From NCBI GenBank assembly GCA_963402885.1, contig OY727100.1, forward strand, positions 21,423,665 through 21,487,664: a DNA stretch of 64,000 nt. Reading direction: 5' to 3'. The DNA is from Antedon bifida. Taxonomy: Eukaryota; Echinodermata; Crinoidea; Comatulida; Antedonidae. Made by a program: the position numbers and the translations under genes. The first letter of the stretch is position 1. Each line of letters begins with the position of its first letter. The notes under the pieces were generated by a model. It had not been told where the DNA came from, searched no databases, and was given only the letters and a program-made list of their open reading frames with translations. Of the stretch, positions 11,704-22,611 are shown one piece after another.

Positions 11704-12269
11704 ACAGAGATCTTACTTACGAAATCCTCTTCTGTATGATTTTGGACTTGATCACGTTCAACAATTAAATCAAACATTGTTATTTAAACGAAACGATAAG
11801 AAAAATAGAAAAGGAATTTGATCTTATAATGTTGCAAGAGTACTTCAATGAGTCTTTATTACTGTTGAAGAAGCTTTTCTGTTGGGAATGGGATAATATA
11901 TTATATCTTGCAAAAGGAACAAGAACTACAAGGTACAACGTTTCAGATAAAATTCGCAAAGTTTCCAGAAAATGGTGCGCGTCAGATGCCCAACTATATG
12001 ACTATTTCAAACTTATATTTTTAGAAAAAGTTACAAATTACGGTCCGGAATTGGAAAAGGATTTGAAGATTTTAGAATTTAAATTGAATCAAACAATGTA
12101 TGAATGTACTCTACCAGACAAAGCACCTAAAGTAAGAAATAGAGCGTATCAGCCTATTACAAACAGTAGCAATAATAATTCGTTTTGCCAGTACATGTTG
12201 AAATTAGATCAAGCATTTACGACAATAATACGAAATAAACAAAATACAAGTTTGATGATAAACGTTTAA
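11704..12269 (+). pseudogene. 5'-truncated Gal3ST copy B
   Basis: The sequence corresponds to the C-terminal half of copy A, starting at the equivalent of position 8692. It lacks the signal anchor, the PAPS-binding loop and the 3'-phosphate-binding segment, so it cannot encode a working sulfotransferase. A 4-base insertion near 11782 (TTGTTATTTAAACG against TTGTTAAACG in A) shifts the frame; the frame is then open from 11829 to the stop at 12267-12269. Relative to A it also lacks two codons in the GTRTT(KL)RYNV segment and a short stretch before the end (RNKQN against RNSPKQN). It should be treated as a pseudogene produced by the direct duplication. Confidence 0.85.
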
Positions 12270-13424
12270 ATAACACAAGTGAAAATATGAAATTCTTTTT
12301 TTAGAAAAAATTTTTTTTCGTCATAGTGTCATTAAGGGTATATTGAAGTAGACATCAATAACGATCGACCAGTTGGTAGCCCATTACTTATTAAATATTT
12401 TATTGATTATAATGTTAACTCTATCTACACTGTTAACTCTATCTAGGACTTAAAGCTGGAGGTCAATTGTACACATCTTTCATGAGAGTAGGGAGTTACT
12501 GGTCCATTCAGTCCCTGTCGTTGTATAGAGACGAACAGGCACCGTCTGGTGGCAGCATTCGACACCTAGGGGAGTAGAAAGTTGTGGTATTTGCTGTCCA
12601 CACCTGTGCGCAATTTTATTTTTTTTACACCATATTTAATGAGGATGATCCATCCAACAATTGCTGATCATTAAGGACCCTCAGACGTTCACAAGACAAA
12701 CATATACACAAGATGCTCTACGTAGACAAAGTCTTATTACAAGTCTTTGGGAGTGGAGTTGTAATTTTGTCCTTAGAAAAATTCCTGACATGTGACGGGA
12801 CTCTTGGAGTGGTAGCCAAGCATCATAACCCACTTCAAATTCAGCCCAATAGGCTGTAAGTCGCAGAATATCAAGTAGTACGGTAATTTCCCTCTCTCTC
12901 CGCATAATGTTTTCTCTCATATATTTTGCCAAGTACTTCATTCAGTTTCTTAGTACTTTCATTTAAATTATTTATTATTCACTAAAATACCATAATTAAA
13001 AACATTAAAATCAATATGTTTATTGAAAATACATTTTCTTATCCATAAATAATATCATTAATTTATTCACTAAAATATCCTAAATATAATTACTCATAAA
13101 AATAATACCCTCATTAATATTCATGACGTAAATAATAAATTTATTTATTCATAAACAATATCATTTTGATTATTCATTATTCAATACAATTTTTTTTTCA
13201 TTATTTCCATTCACACATTCATAAACATACATAAATAATCATAGTACAAAATAAAATTAGAAACAAATTCGAGTACGGTATCAGTAGGGAAAGATGCATT
13301 AAATGACAATTGTTGAATTCGGTATTTATTGTATTTATTTTCTGAAGAAGTATGATTTAATGTCTAAAAAAGGGTCAAATTTGGCATTTTTGTGTTAGTT
13401 TCGCGGCCTGTAATTATAAATTAA

Positions 13425-13540
13425 CAAACTTTATGTAACAAAACATGTGATGTGCCCATATATGTATGATGATGTCATATCACTACTATATTTAGGTATA
13501 TCACCACCATATTTGGGCACATCATACGTTTTTGTAATTG
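13425..13540. repeat. Degraded MITE family 1 copy at the end of duplication unit 2
   Basis: Internal blocks TGTGATGTGCCCATATATG, GATGTCATATCACTACTATA and ATATCACCACCATATTTGGG identify the family. The terminal repeats are not recognisable. It is the paralogue of the copy at 11479-11594. Confidence 0.6.
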
Positions 13541-14079
13541 TACATAAATCAAATATTTGTAATAGAAATCAAGACGAAAAAACATGAATTTCCCTTAATA
13601 TGGTCAAAAACAAAATTCTGCCATAAAAACTTTTTTTCAGTAGTTAGGTAGTTTAACCTAATGTAATAACATGTCTGGTGACTCCCTAGAAGGTGAAAAA
13701 AGATGGTGGATATACAGTGGATAATTCTTGCTATAGCATAAAAATAAAAATATGAAGTTGAATAAAAATACCAGAAATGTAAAATTCAAGTTATATTACC
13801 TATATTTAGTCATCTGATAACATTTTTTACCACACCATTTATTTTTCATAGCTTTTTAAAATGCCTCTGTATTTACAAAATTGGTGTACAAAAGAATAGA
13901 GATTTTACTGTGTAATTTAAACTATCCCCCCACTGATAAGAAAGTGCTTATTTTCAACAAGCTCGTGTAACACAAATAAAATCCCAACAATTATGAAACA
14001 TAGGTGAAACTATAGATCGATAATTATTGGAATGTATGATCAATAGAAATTGTTTGCCCGCACCTGGCCTTTAAAACGT
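13541..14079. other. Intergenic DNA between the direct and inverted duplications
   Basis: AT-rich sequence with no open frame or repeat that I recognise. It separates the end of the direct duplication from the left edge of the inverted-repeat arm that holds Gal3ST copy C. Confidence 0.4.
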
Positions 14080-14447
14080 CTTCCTTCTTAGTCCGAACTC
14101 TGTCGCGGAAGTTAGTTTCAAAAGATGTTTAAACTAAATAATGTATTAGTTATACCAATTGGGATGGTATTTATTTGAATAAACGCCTCCCCAATAAAAC
14201 ATCACTTAGAATACAAGGGCCCTACCAAACATTAAACACTATACTTTAAAATGTTATTAATCATCTATGACACGTCTGTGAAAGAGAGTAGGTATAGTTA
14301 TACGAATATATCAAGCATTTCAATAATGGTAACCGACAGAAAACATCAAAGCCATAACGTCCTTCTAAAACCTTTTTACCCGAGTCATTATCATTCTAAG
14401 AACCATCGTCTATTAAGTAATTTGAAATTAAAGATGTATTGTCTCTC

Positions 14448-14625
14448 AAAAACATGAAAAATAAAGATTAATATAATCAGACTTTGGATAGATTATTTTG
14501 TAGTTTTAATAAAGTTAAATCACTTTTATAGAAAAAAAACTGAAAAAAATTAATGTTTTCACTTATAAAATGACAAAATAATTTGTTAAATTCAACCAAA
14601 AACCCATAATGTAATATGCTAAATA
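14448..14625. repeat. Repeat family 3 fragment
   Basis: Family 3 copies share ends like TTAAAGATGTATTGTCCC and internal blocks such as TGTAGTTTTAATAAAGTTAA, TTTTCACTTATAAAATGACA and ATTCAACCAAAAACCC. This partial copy is in the C arm; the inverted counterpart is at about 21165-21345. Other copies lie at about 18286, 44346, 59385, 61205 and 62281. Confidence 0.65.
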
Positions 14626-15010
14626 ATTATGTACAAGAAGCAAGCAAATTATTTTTAAAAAATCACTGAAACTATTTAATACTAAATAATACTAAATGGT
14701 CTGTTTGTAAAATAAACTAGAAATAGTTATAAAAACTTGCCATTTCTTTATATACTGTAATTGTGTGTAGGTATATTTGTACCACCAGAACATTCTAAAA
14801 TTGTTTAATGAAAATCTAATCCACATCTTAGAAATAAACCCCTTTTAGTGGCAATAGAATAATCTATTCTAACCATTAAAAAGTCACTAAACATACATTA
14901 CCCTTGATATAATGGTACAACCCATCTTCTAGATCTAGAAAAAAGATATCTTAGGTCTTAGTTTTCTAGATCTTAGTTTTCTAGACACCCAAAACAGGAA
15001 TATAAAATCT
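14625..15010 (+). repeat. Block shared in direct orientation with 22612-23440
   Basis: Blocks GTACAAGAAGCAAGCAAATT, CTTGCCATTTCTTTATA, TACTGTAATTGTGTGTA and TAATGGTACAACCCA occur in the same order and orientation near 22612-23340. Since the rest of the C and D arms match in inverted orientation, this block was inverted or moved in one of them. It ends in a region with repeated CTTAGTTTTCTAGA words. Confidence 0.75.
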
Positions 15011-15067
15011 ATATTACTTCTTTTGACCATTTTACACAACCCAGTAAGGATAGAGACAGATTATACG

Positions 15068-15482
15068 TATATTTACACTAGGACGATAACGATCGACTAT
15101 AAATATTAATAATATAAGCATGCATTTGTTTGCATAAAACAAAACAAACAAAAGAAATTAGAAAGGTTTTCGTTCTGGAACTATAGGATAATCATTTATT
15201 CTGTCTTTGATAAAAAATAATATTTTTAAAAGTCCAATCAAATGACGTCATGATAAATAAAAACAATAAATTCGTTGTATTGCCACGATATTATTGGTCT
15301 TACTAATCATGACGTCATTTGATTGGACTTTTAAAAATATTATTTTTTTATTTTATTTTATATTTTTTTTAATTATATATATCTATTATAGATGGTTATT
15401 CTGTAGTTGTAGAATGAAAAGTTGTTATATTTCTGTTTTTTATCGTCGATGGTTATCGTGCTAGTGTAAATGGGCCTTTACC
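15068..15482. repeat. ~410 bp TIR element immediately 3' of Gal3ST C
   Basis: The ends ATTTACACTAGGACGATAAC (15070) and ATCGTGCTAGTGTAAAT (near 15456-15472) are inverted repeats of about 40 bp including the adjoining GATCGACTATAAA words. The outer right end reads into TTTACCGTTTACCGTTACCG, which resembles the TIRs at 32922, 33502 and 34136. In the D arm only one terminal repeat remains (20826-20870). Confidence 0.7.
15226..15350. repeat. Palindromic element with AATGACGTCAT arms
   Basis: AGTCCAATCAAATGACGTCA (from about 15231) and its reverse complement TGACGTCATTTGATTGGACT (to about 15331) bound about 55 bp of spacer; AT-rich flanks extend the symmetry (ATATTTTTAAA). The counterpart in the D arm is at about 20919-21035. 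Each arm contains a perfect TGACGTCA, a CRE-like word, which is probably incidental. Confidence 0.7.
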
Positions 15483-15523
15483 GTTTACCGTTACCGCTAG
15501 TATCGAATATTAATGCTGCTGCT

Positions 15524-17502
15524 CTATCCATTTTTCTTTCTACTACGTGATAGTTTTTTATTGCTTTTGCGACGAGTTATAGATAACGGTTTAAGTACTT
15601 TCTTAGTTTTTATACTCGATTTTACATTTTGTTTATTTCGTACTATTGAAGCGAATTCTTTAGCTGATTTCATCATGTACGGGCATAGAGTGTTATTATG
15701 TTTCAAGTTTGCTATAGGCAGGTACGATCTATATTTGATGTTAGGTTTCTTGTCAGGTAGAGTACATTCATACATTGTTTGATTTAATTTAAATTCTAAA
15801 AACTTCAAATCCTTTTCCAATTCTGGACCGTAATTTTTAAGTTTTTCTAAAAATATAACTTTGAAATGGTCATATAGCTGGGCATCTGACGCGCACCATT
15901 TTCTGGCATCTTTACGAATTTTGTCTGAAACATTGTACCTTAAACTTGCAATTCTTACTGCCTTTGTAATATATAATATATCATCCCATTCCCAACAGAA
16001 AAGCTTCTTTAACAGTAATAAAGACTCATTGAAATACTCTTGTAACATTATAAGATCAAATTCCTTTTCTATTTTTCTTATTGTTTCGTTTAACAATGTT
16101 TGATTCAACTGTTGAACGTGATCCAGTCCAAAATCATACAGAAGAGGATTTCTTAAGTAAGATCTCATTAAAAATTCTGGATATCGATCAAGAAAATATT
16201 GTGGTTTGGACATAAATGTTCGATATGGATTCTGTTCATTTTGTAGATGCAACGGATTAAAAAGCTCAAAGTATCCAAAGACAGACTCCAATTGCGTAGA
16301 AGGATCTCTAATAATTGTTATGTATTTAGCATCTGGTTTCATCACGGCTTCCATCTCTGTTCGGTTGTACCTTACATGGTTCACCAGTAAATCGTAAGTG
16401 CCTGGAAGTACCTGTTTTCTATCAAAGTGTGTGCGGCTAATTATATGTCCCAGTTTAGGTGATGCAAAAGTTAAATTTCGTAAAAATCCATATCTCTGCA
16501 GGATTAAGCTCATTGTGGTACTTCCAGTTTTGTGCGTCTTCAATAAAACAACATGTTGGTGCGGCTTGCATGCAATCTCAGTTGGTTTGGTTGTAGAATT
16601 ACCGTGTTTGGGTTCACTCCATGGAATGTGCCTTCTCCATGTTGAGTTTAAATCTACACAGTACCTGCAATACACATTATCAATATAATTTATACCATTT
16701 CATCTATTTTTACAACCTAGTCAGACGGAAGCAATGGTAATAGACCATGAGTTAAAGTAGTATAGACCTAGAACAAATTTAAACATCTACGTATCTACCT
16801 GGATCTACCTAACTTTTGAAACTTTTGTGCCCCTCTTGACCAGAACATATTCTTCTTTGATTCATATATGGACATAATTTGTCTGGTTGATTATGTCACA
16901 ATGTTTCGAACATCATATAATTCAAAGTTTAGGCCTACCAAAATCGGACATCAAAGTGGGTTAATTAGCATAAATTAAATGCCCACTATATACTGTATCT
17001 TTTGAAGTCCATATCCCCTTAACAGTTGGTTTTAGACCACACTAAGTGCATGCCAATTAGCTTATACCCCCACAACTCCTTTAGGAGCATGAGGTGGCTG
17101 GACACCCAGTTGGTACTAAAAACAAAACACTACAAGGGTTCAGGAGAACCAACGAGGGCCATCCAGAAAAGAGGAGAGAGGAGATGCACCACTTGGAGAT
17201 ATGGTTTATGCCTGTGTGTATCGTATCTTGATGAGTTCTACTACTGTTCCTCTATGGAATGACTTGGTGCGCACTTTATTCATCAATTCAAATATGATCC
17301 TCTATGTCATGATGGGACAACTAGAACTAGAGCCAGTAGCTGCTGAAAACCTCACGGCAAAATAGTCCTATTCTCGCTTCAACACTTACCTGGAATTTGA
17401 GCATTTTTGATCAAGTAAAGTTTTTCTGATATTATATATTCCGGTCAAAGTAACCAACATCAATATAACAAATAGTGACTTCCTTTTACACATTCGAGAC
17501 AT
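15524..17502 (-). CDS. Galactose 3-O-sulfotransferase-like enzyme, copy C (two exons)
   Basis: Exon 1 is a short signal-anchor exon at 17502-17390 that I place by splice phase and content: start ATG, basic KRK, then SLFVILMLVTLTGIYNI, ending SNS + AG|GTAAGT. Exon 2 runs 16664-15524 after the acceptor GTGTATTGCAG; both junctions are phase 2, giving 417 residues. Exon 2 has the PAPS 5'-loop LLKTHKTGSTT and the 3'-phosphate-binding segment TIIRDPSTQLESVFGYF, so the enzyme looks intact. Unlike copy A, the protein ends in a lysine/arginine-rich tail of about 35 residues (KTKKVLKPLSITRRKSNKK and on). The single intron (16665-17389) holds degraded repeat-like DNA. The exon 1 anchor differs in sequence from that of copy A though the splice phase is the same. 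Expected role: Golgi PAPS-dependent sulfation of galactose termini. Confidence 0.88.
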
Positions 17503-17959
17503 GATTCTCATTACTAAATAAGTTTTTTCTCCAAGCAATAACGAAATATATTATGTATTATTTGTGGAAATCAAATAACACAAAGCAACAATTATGATGG
17601 GTGGTGCAATATCGTTAGTTACAGACTGTGACATGAATTGTGCGAGTGAATTCAAGCATAATTTAAATCATCACAGTGCTTCTTACAAATTATTTTTTTT
17701 GAGAAATCAACCTTGTATTAGAATTCAATTGAATTCACGCACTTGCCCTTGAAAGTCCAGTGGAGCCTTTGAAAATCCAGTGGAGCCCATAATTGGATCC
17801 CTAAAGAAAACACTTTATGAACTTTCCCATCGGTAAACCAGGAGAGATTGACACTATTTAAGTACAGATTTGACAATGTTATCCATCATTGAAATACCTT
17901 ATTTTACCATTAATCCCTTCTACCCAAACACCCCTGGATCAACTTAGGACCAATCAGTA
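17503..17959. other. Upstream region of Gal3ST C
   Basis: About 460 bp upstream of the C start codon, expected to hold its minus-strand promoter. A short direct repeat (AAAGTCCAGTGGAGCC / AAAATCCAGTGGAGCC) lies near 17752-17788. No TATA box is convincing. Confidence 0.4.
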
Positions 17960-18277
17960 ACCTCTGAGATGACGTAATGACATATGCTAATGAACTGAGC
18001 CAATATACCCCCCAAGTTCGAGGAGCTTCCAGACACACCTCACAGCTACTTCACGGAACACACACCTTACCGACACTTCTCCACAAGAACACCTACACTC
18101 ACATCTCACCGACAGCATCACTGTATCCTCTGTTCCTTAGTTGTGTCTATGTATTATTGTATCAAGTATTATTGAATAAACAATATATGTGTTACTGCAG
18201 TCAAGCGAGTAGAGTCCTCATTACAAGACAGTAAAACCTCACAACACACACTATATTACATGGTGGAAGACCCGGGC
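17960..18277 (+). mobile_element. Probable LTR retrotransposon end (LTR plus primer-binding-like site)
   Basis: The stretch has an AATAAA at 18175-18180, then sequence ending ACACTATATTACA at 18260, followed directly by TGGTGGAAGACCCGGGC, the kind of junction seen where an LTR ends in CA and a TGG-initiated primer-binding site begins. No gag or pol frames follow: a family 3 repeat starts a few bases later. I read this as a solo or truncated Ty3/gypsy-type LTR; its left boundary is uncertain. Confidence 0.45.
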
Positions 18278-18284
18278 AAAAAAA

Positions 18285-18600
18285 AAATGAAGATTAATTA
18301 AATCAGACTTGAATATATTTTTTTGTAATTTTAATAAAGTTAATCACTTCCGTAGAAAAAAATACGAAAAAAAAATAATGTTTTCACTTGTAAAATGACA
18401 AAAATAACCAAAAATCCATTGGCTGGCAGCCAATTTGACCATTTTTTGCTTTAAATTACATTTTTTCAGGTAAATACATTTTTTTTAAGATCCAAATTTG
18501 TTGGTCAAAGTGGATAACTATTACATTACATTAAAATGGAATATTTTAACAAATTTTTTTTAAAGAATTATTTTTTCAGGGGGACAATTATACATCTTTA
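18285..18600. repeat. Repeat family 3 copy (full length)
   Basis: It runs from ATGAAGATTAATTAAATCAG to GGGGGACAATTATACATCTT and contains GTTTTCACTTGTAAAATGAC, CTGGCAGCCAATTTGACC and GTGGATAACTATTACATTAC. The same sequence order is seen at about 62281-62546 and, inverted, at 44346-44684 and 61205-61533. Confidence 0.7.
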
Positions 18601-19554
18601 ATAAGCGACTGTGGGTAAATTCAGTTTTATGATCGCATATTCACATGACTCCACCACAAAAACCGGAATGTACCATTCTAAAATCGTATTGTAGGTCTAC
18701 CATTTGCAAACCGTTAGTGTGCCTGGTGTAAACCGATTAAAACGAACTAACTTGTTATGTTAGCCAAAGATTACGACCCCGGGTCATAAGTTGGGGACAC
18801 TTTATGTGAAAGATAGCCGAACTACTTCCTAAATATAACTAAACCTAACCCTCTATAATACAGTATATATAAATAATATCTCACTATAAAGTAAAAAGAA
18901 GTTGCTCATATGATTCGAAACCCATACATCGACATGTAAAGTCAATCTAATCCGCTTGACTACACAAACGGCTCGACAGAAAGCGTTTGTATTAGCGAAT
19001 TGTAGTTAGCTCAATTCTTACGTCACACCTTATGGATAATACGATTAATGAATATTCATGTTTATTTGTGACGTTTCATTATGGGTCCCCAACTTATGTA
19101 CAAAAAGAAATATCGCACCCCGGGGCCCTTGGCAGCACCTGTATACTACGGTTTGCCTATTACCACGTTCAATGTAGGCACCATGCACAAATTAATGTGT
19201 TATTTTCAAGGACATTATTTTGGAATTATTCTTATTCGATAAAACATATCCATAATAAAACGTACCCACTAGAGCCGCTATCAACCCACACCCTCCTCCA
19301 TTGTCTTCTTCCGGACATATCCATAATAATACGTACCCACTGGAGCCGCTATCAGCTTCCACCCTCCTCCATTGCCTTCTTCAGGGCATAGAATTAATAA
19401 TAGTAGTCTAATAATTGTCTTTTAAGAGGGCTATCTGAGAAACGTTTAGTCTGGTATTTGTTTTTTTTCTCTTCGAAAACATTGCAATCGTCTAGTTTGA
19501 AACGAGTTTAACATGACTTAGTTTAGTGGCACATTGCATTGGTTAAAACTGCTA
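18601..19554. other. Intergenic DNA upstream of Gal3ST D, with a direct repeat
   Basis: No gene is recognised. A 75 bp direct repeat with the words ACATATCCATAATAA, CGTACCCACT and CACCCTCCTCCATTG occupies about 19246-19390. CATAAGTTGGGGACA (18788) and GGGTCCCCAACTTATG (19083) form an inverted pair that could bound a degraded element. This is where a first exon for copy D would be expected, but I found no ATG-hydrophobic-AG|GT exon in the right phase. Confidence 0.45.
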
Positions 19555-21735
19555 TAAAAACAGTATTGCTTCCAAGTGACTATGGTTGTTGATAGGAGTA
19601 GATGAAAATAATATTATTAAATTGACAATGTGTATTGCAGGTACCGTGTAGATTTAAACTCAACATGGAGAAGGCACATTCCATGGAGTGAACCCAAACA
19701 CACTAATTCTACAACCAAACCAACTGAGATTGCATGCAAGCCGCACCAACATATTGTGTTATTGAAGACGCACAAAACTGGAAGTACCACAATGAGCTTA
19801 ATCCTGCAGAGATATGGATTTTTACGAAATTTAACTTTTGCATCACCTAAACGAGGACATATAATTAGCCGTTCACACTTTAATAGAAAACAGGTACTTC
19901 CAGGCACTTACGACTTACTGGTGAACCATGTAAGGTACAACCGAACAGAGATGGAAGCCGTGATGAAACCAGATACTAAATACATAACAATTATTAGAGA
20001 TCCTTCTACGCAATTGGAGTCTGTCTTTGGATACTTCGAGGTTTTTAAGTCGTTGCATCTACAAAATGAACAGAATCCATATCGAACATTCATGTCCAAA
20101 CCACAATATTTTCTCGATCGATATCCAAAATTTCAACAGAGATCTTACTTAAGAAATCCTCTTCTGTATGATTTTGAACTTGATCACGTTCAACAATTGA
20201 ACCAAACATTGTTAAAGGAAACGATAAGAAAAATAGAAAAGGAATTTGATCTTATAATGTTACAAGAGTATTTCAATGAGTCTTTATTACTGTTAAAGAA
20301 GCTTTTCTGTTGGGAATGGGATGATATATTATATATTACAAAGACAGTAAGAATTGCAAGTTTAAGGTACAATGTTTCAGACAAAATTCGCGAAGATTCC
20401 AGAAAATGGTGCGCGTCAGATGCCCAGCTATATGACCATTTCAAGGTTATATTTTTAGAAAAACTTAATAATTACGGTCCGGAATTGGAAAGGGATTTGA
20501 AGATTTTAGAATTTAAATTAAATCAAACAATGTATGAATGTACTCTACCTGACAAGAAACCTAACATCAAAGATAGGTCGTACCGGCCTATTGCAAGCTT
20601 GAAACATAATAACACTCTATGCCCGTACATGATGAAATCAGCTAAAGAATTTGCGAGAATAGTACGAAATAAACAAAATGTAAAATCGAGTGTGAAAACT
20701 AAGAAAGTACTTAAACCGTTATCTATAACTCGTCGCAAAAGCAATAAAAAACTATCACGTCGTAGAAAGAAAAATGATAGAGCAGCAGCATTAATATTCG
20801 ATACTATCGGTAACGGTAAACGGTAAAGGCCCATTTACACTAGCACGATAACGATCGACGATAAAAACAACTACAGAATAACCATCTATGCTTCCTTTCA
20901 TTAAAATGATATTTTCACACGTCCAATCAAATGACGTCATGATTAGTAAGACCAATAATATCGTGGCAATACAACGAATTTATTGTTTTTATTTATCATG
21001 ACGTCATTTGATTGGACTTTTAAAAATATTATTTTTTTAATTATTTAAAATAAATGATTATCCTATAGTTCCAGAACGAAAACCTTTCTAATTTCTTTTG
21101 TTTTATGCAAACAAATGCATGCTTATATATTATTTACTTTTTCTTGTACATATTTAGCATATTACATTATGGGTTTTGGTTGAATTTAACCAATTATTTT
21201 GTCATTTTATAAGTAAAAACATTAATTTTGTTCAGTTTTTTTTTTCTATAAAAGTGATTTAACTTTATTAAAACTACAAAATAATCTATTCAAAGTCTGA
21301 TTTTATTGATCTTTATTTTTCATGTTTTTAGGGGACAATACATCTTTAATTTCAAATTACTTAATACCCCTCTAGGAAGTGTAGACGATGGTTCTTAGAA
21401 TGATAATGACTCGGGTAAAAAGGTTTTAGAAGGACGTTATAGCTTGGATGTTTTGTGTCGGTTACCATTATTGAAATGCTTGATATTCGTAAAACTATAC
21501 CTACTCTCTTTCACAGACGTGTCATAGATGATTAATAATATTTTAAAGTATACTATAGTGTTTAATGTTTGGTAGGGCCCTTGTATTCTAAGTGATGTTT
21601 TATTGGGGAGGCGTTTATTCAAATAAATACCATCCTAATTGGTATAACTAATACATTATTTAGTTTAAACATCTTTTGAAACTAACTTCCGCGACAGAGT
21701 TCGTACTAAGAAGGAAGACGTTTTAAACGGCTTGC
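19555..21735 (+). repeat. Right arm of the large inverted duplication (contains Gal3ST D)
   Basis: Reverse-complement match to 14080-16760. It covers the end of the intron (GATGAAAATAATATT... GTGTATTGCAG), exon 2 of copy D, the CATTTACACTAGCACGATAA terminal-repeat remnant, the CAAATGACGTCATGA palindromic element, a family 3 fragment and the TAGGGCCCTTGTATTCTAAG block (14214 inverted). Confidence 0.85.
19641..20826 (+). CDS. Galactose 3-O-sulfotransferase-like enzyme, copy D, exon 2 (first exon not found)
   Basis: The exon starts after the acceptor GTGTATTGCAG at 19630-19640, in phase 2 as in copies A and C, and ends at TAA 20824-20826, giving about 395 residues. It has the PAPS loop LLKTHKTGSTTMSLI and the 3'-phosphate-binding segment TIIRDPSTQLESVFGYF, so the catalytic domain looks intact. 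A signal-anchor first exon should lie upstream; none was identified, so the copy may be incomplete, use a distant exon, or be silenced. Relative to C, a small change near the C stop codon (AATGATAGAG against AATGGATAG) lets the frame run on about 15 more codons into a transposon terminal repeat, ending TIGNGKR. The same K/R-rich tail as C precedes it. Confidence 0.82.
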
Positions 21736-22611
21736 AACATGGGCAGAAGTATCCCAGGTTCCTAACGTGACCATGATAGCCCACAGTTATTCCTGCCAGC
21801 TTACTCAACAACTCGGCTAAAGGTTTCACTCGATTTCAAACAAAAGGTTTTATATCAGTTCTCCCTATGTAATTTGATATACTATTCCCCACAGTATACT
21901 CGGATGCTTCATGGCGTATATTTAATTTGATCTTTATTAATTTGCAGTAAAATTTAGTGGTGTTGATAAAATTTGAAGAAACAAAACAGACAGGAGTACA
22001 AACAACTCATAATATTGCTTTTTCGAAAGTACCATATGTAAACTAATAATAATTGTTAATAAATATTATTATTAACATGATTGTAACATGTATAACGAAC
22101 ATTTTAACTATCACATGTAAATACAGACAGCAGATGCTTGCCATTATAGTACACTTACATGGTGATGTCATTGTGGTAGTAGGGCCATTCTCACAAACAG
22201 GGTGATGAAATATGGGAAAACAGAGACAGGTGATCATCACTTTACAAAAGAATGTTATTTTTGGTTTATTGCGTTGCTTGTACTCTACATTCACACACTA
22301 TAATAATAATTATTATTATACCTGGTTTAGTACTAGGTAAGAGCTACAGACAGACTTATATTTAAAATGTAAATATGGTTGTTTTTTTTCAAATTTGCAA
22401 ATGTTTTTATCACCACTATCACAAATAAATTAATACTAAGTAATTTAAAATTAATCTGCCCAATTAGTAACAAAAAAGGAATAAATAAATAAGAAATAAT
22501 ATTTTACCTTGATTTTAAATGCATTTGTGAGAAAGAAATGTAGGATAGTAATGCCCCTTTTAAAAAAATGTTTATTGTATTTAAGCAAAATAATTTAAAT
22601 TTATTTTCTAC
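21736..22611. other. Unassigned DNA right of the inverted arm
   Basis: AT-rich sequence with no recognisable gene or repeat family. The small open frames here carry no recognisable motif. It separates the right arm of the inverted duplication from the displaced block at 22612. Confidence 0.4.

Larger units (their letters stand above)
11704..13540 (+). repeat. Direct segmental duplication, unit 2
   Basis: Second copy of the segment at 8692-11594. It contains pseudogene B, the shared 3' flank, the GTTACTGGTCCATTCA block at about 12490, the AT-rich CATTAATTTATTCAC blocks and a degraded family 1 MITE at its end. It is shorter because it lacks two inserts found in unit 1. Confidence 0.8.
14080..16760 (-). 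repeat. Left arm of a large inverted duplication (contains Gal3ST C)
   Basis: This arm, read on the minus strand, matches 19555-21735 on the plus strand. It spans the end of the intron, all of exon 2 of copy C, its 3' flank and sequence down to the block GTTAGTTTCAAAAGATG near 14110 (inverted at about 21675). The arms are separated by about 2.8 kb. The left arm also holds segments missing from or moved in the right arm. Confidence 0.85.

Noticed and set aside
17026..17262. 78-residue plus-strand frame inside the Gal3ST C intron
   Set aside because: A fragment near its end (VPLWNDL) hints at a dead LINE terminus, but the likeness is too short to call.
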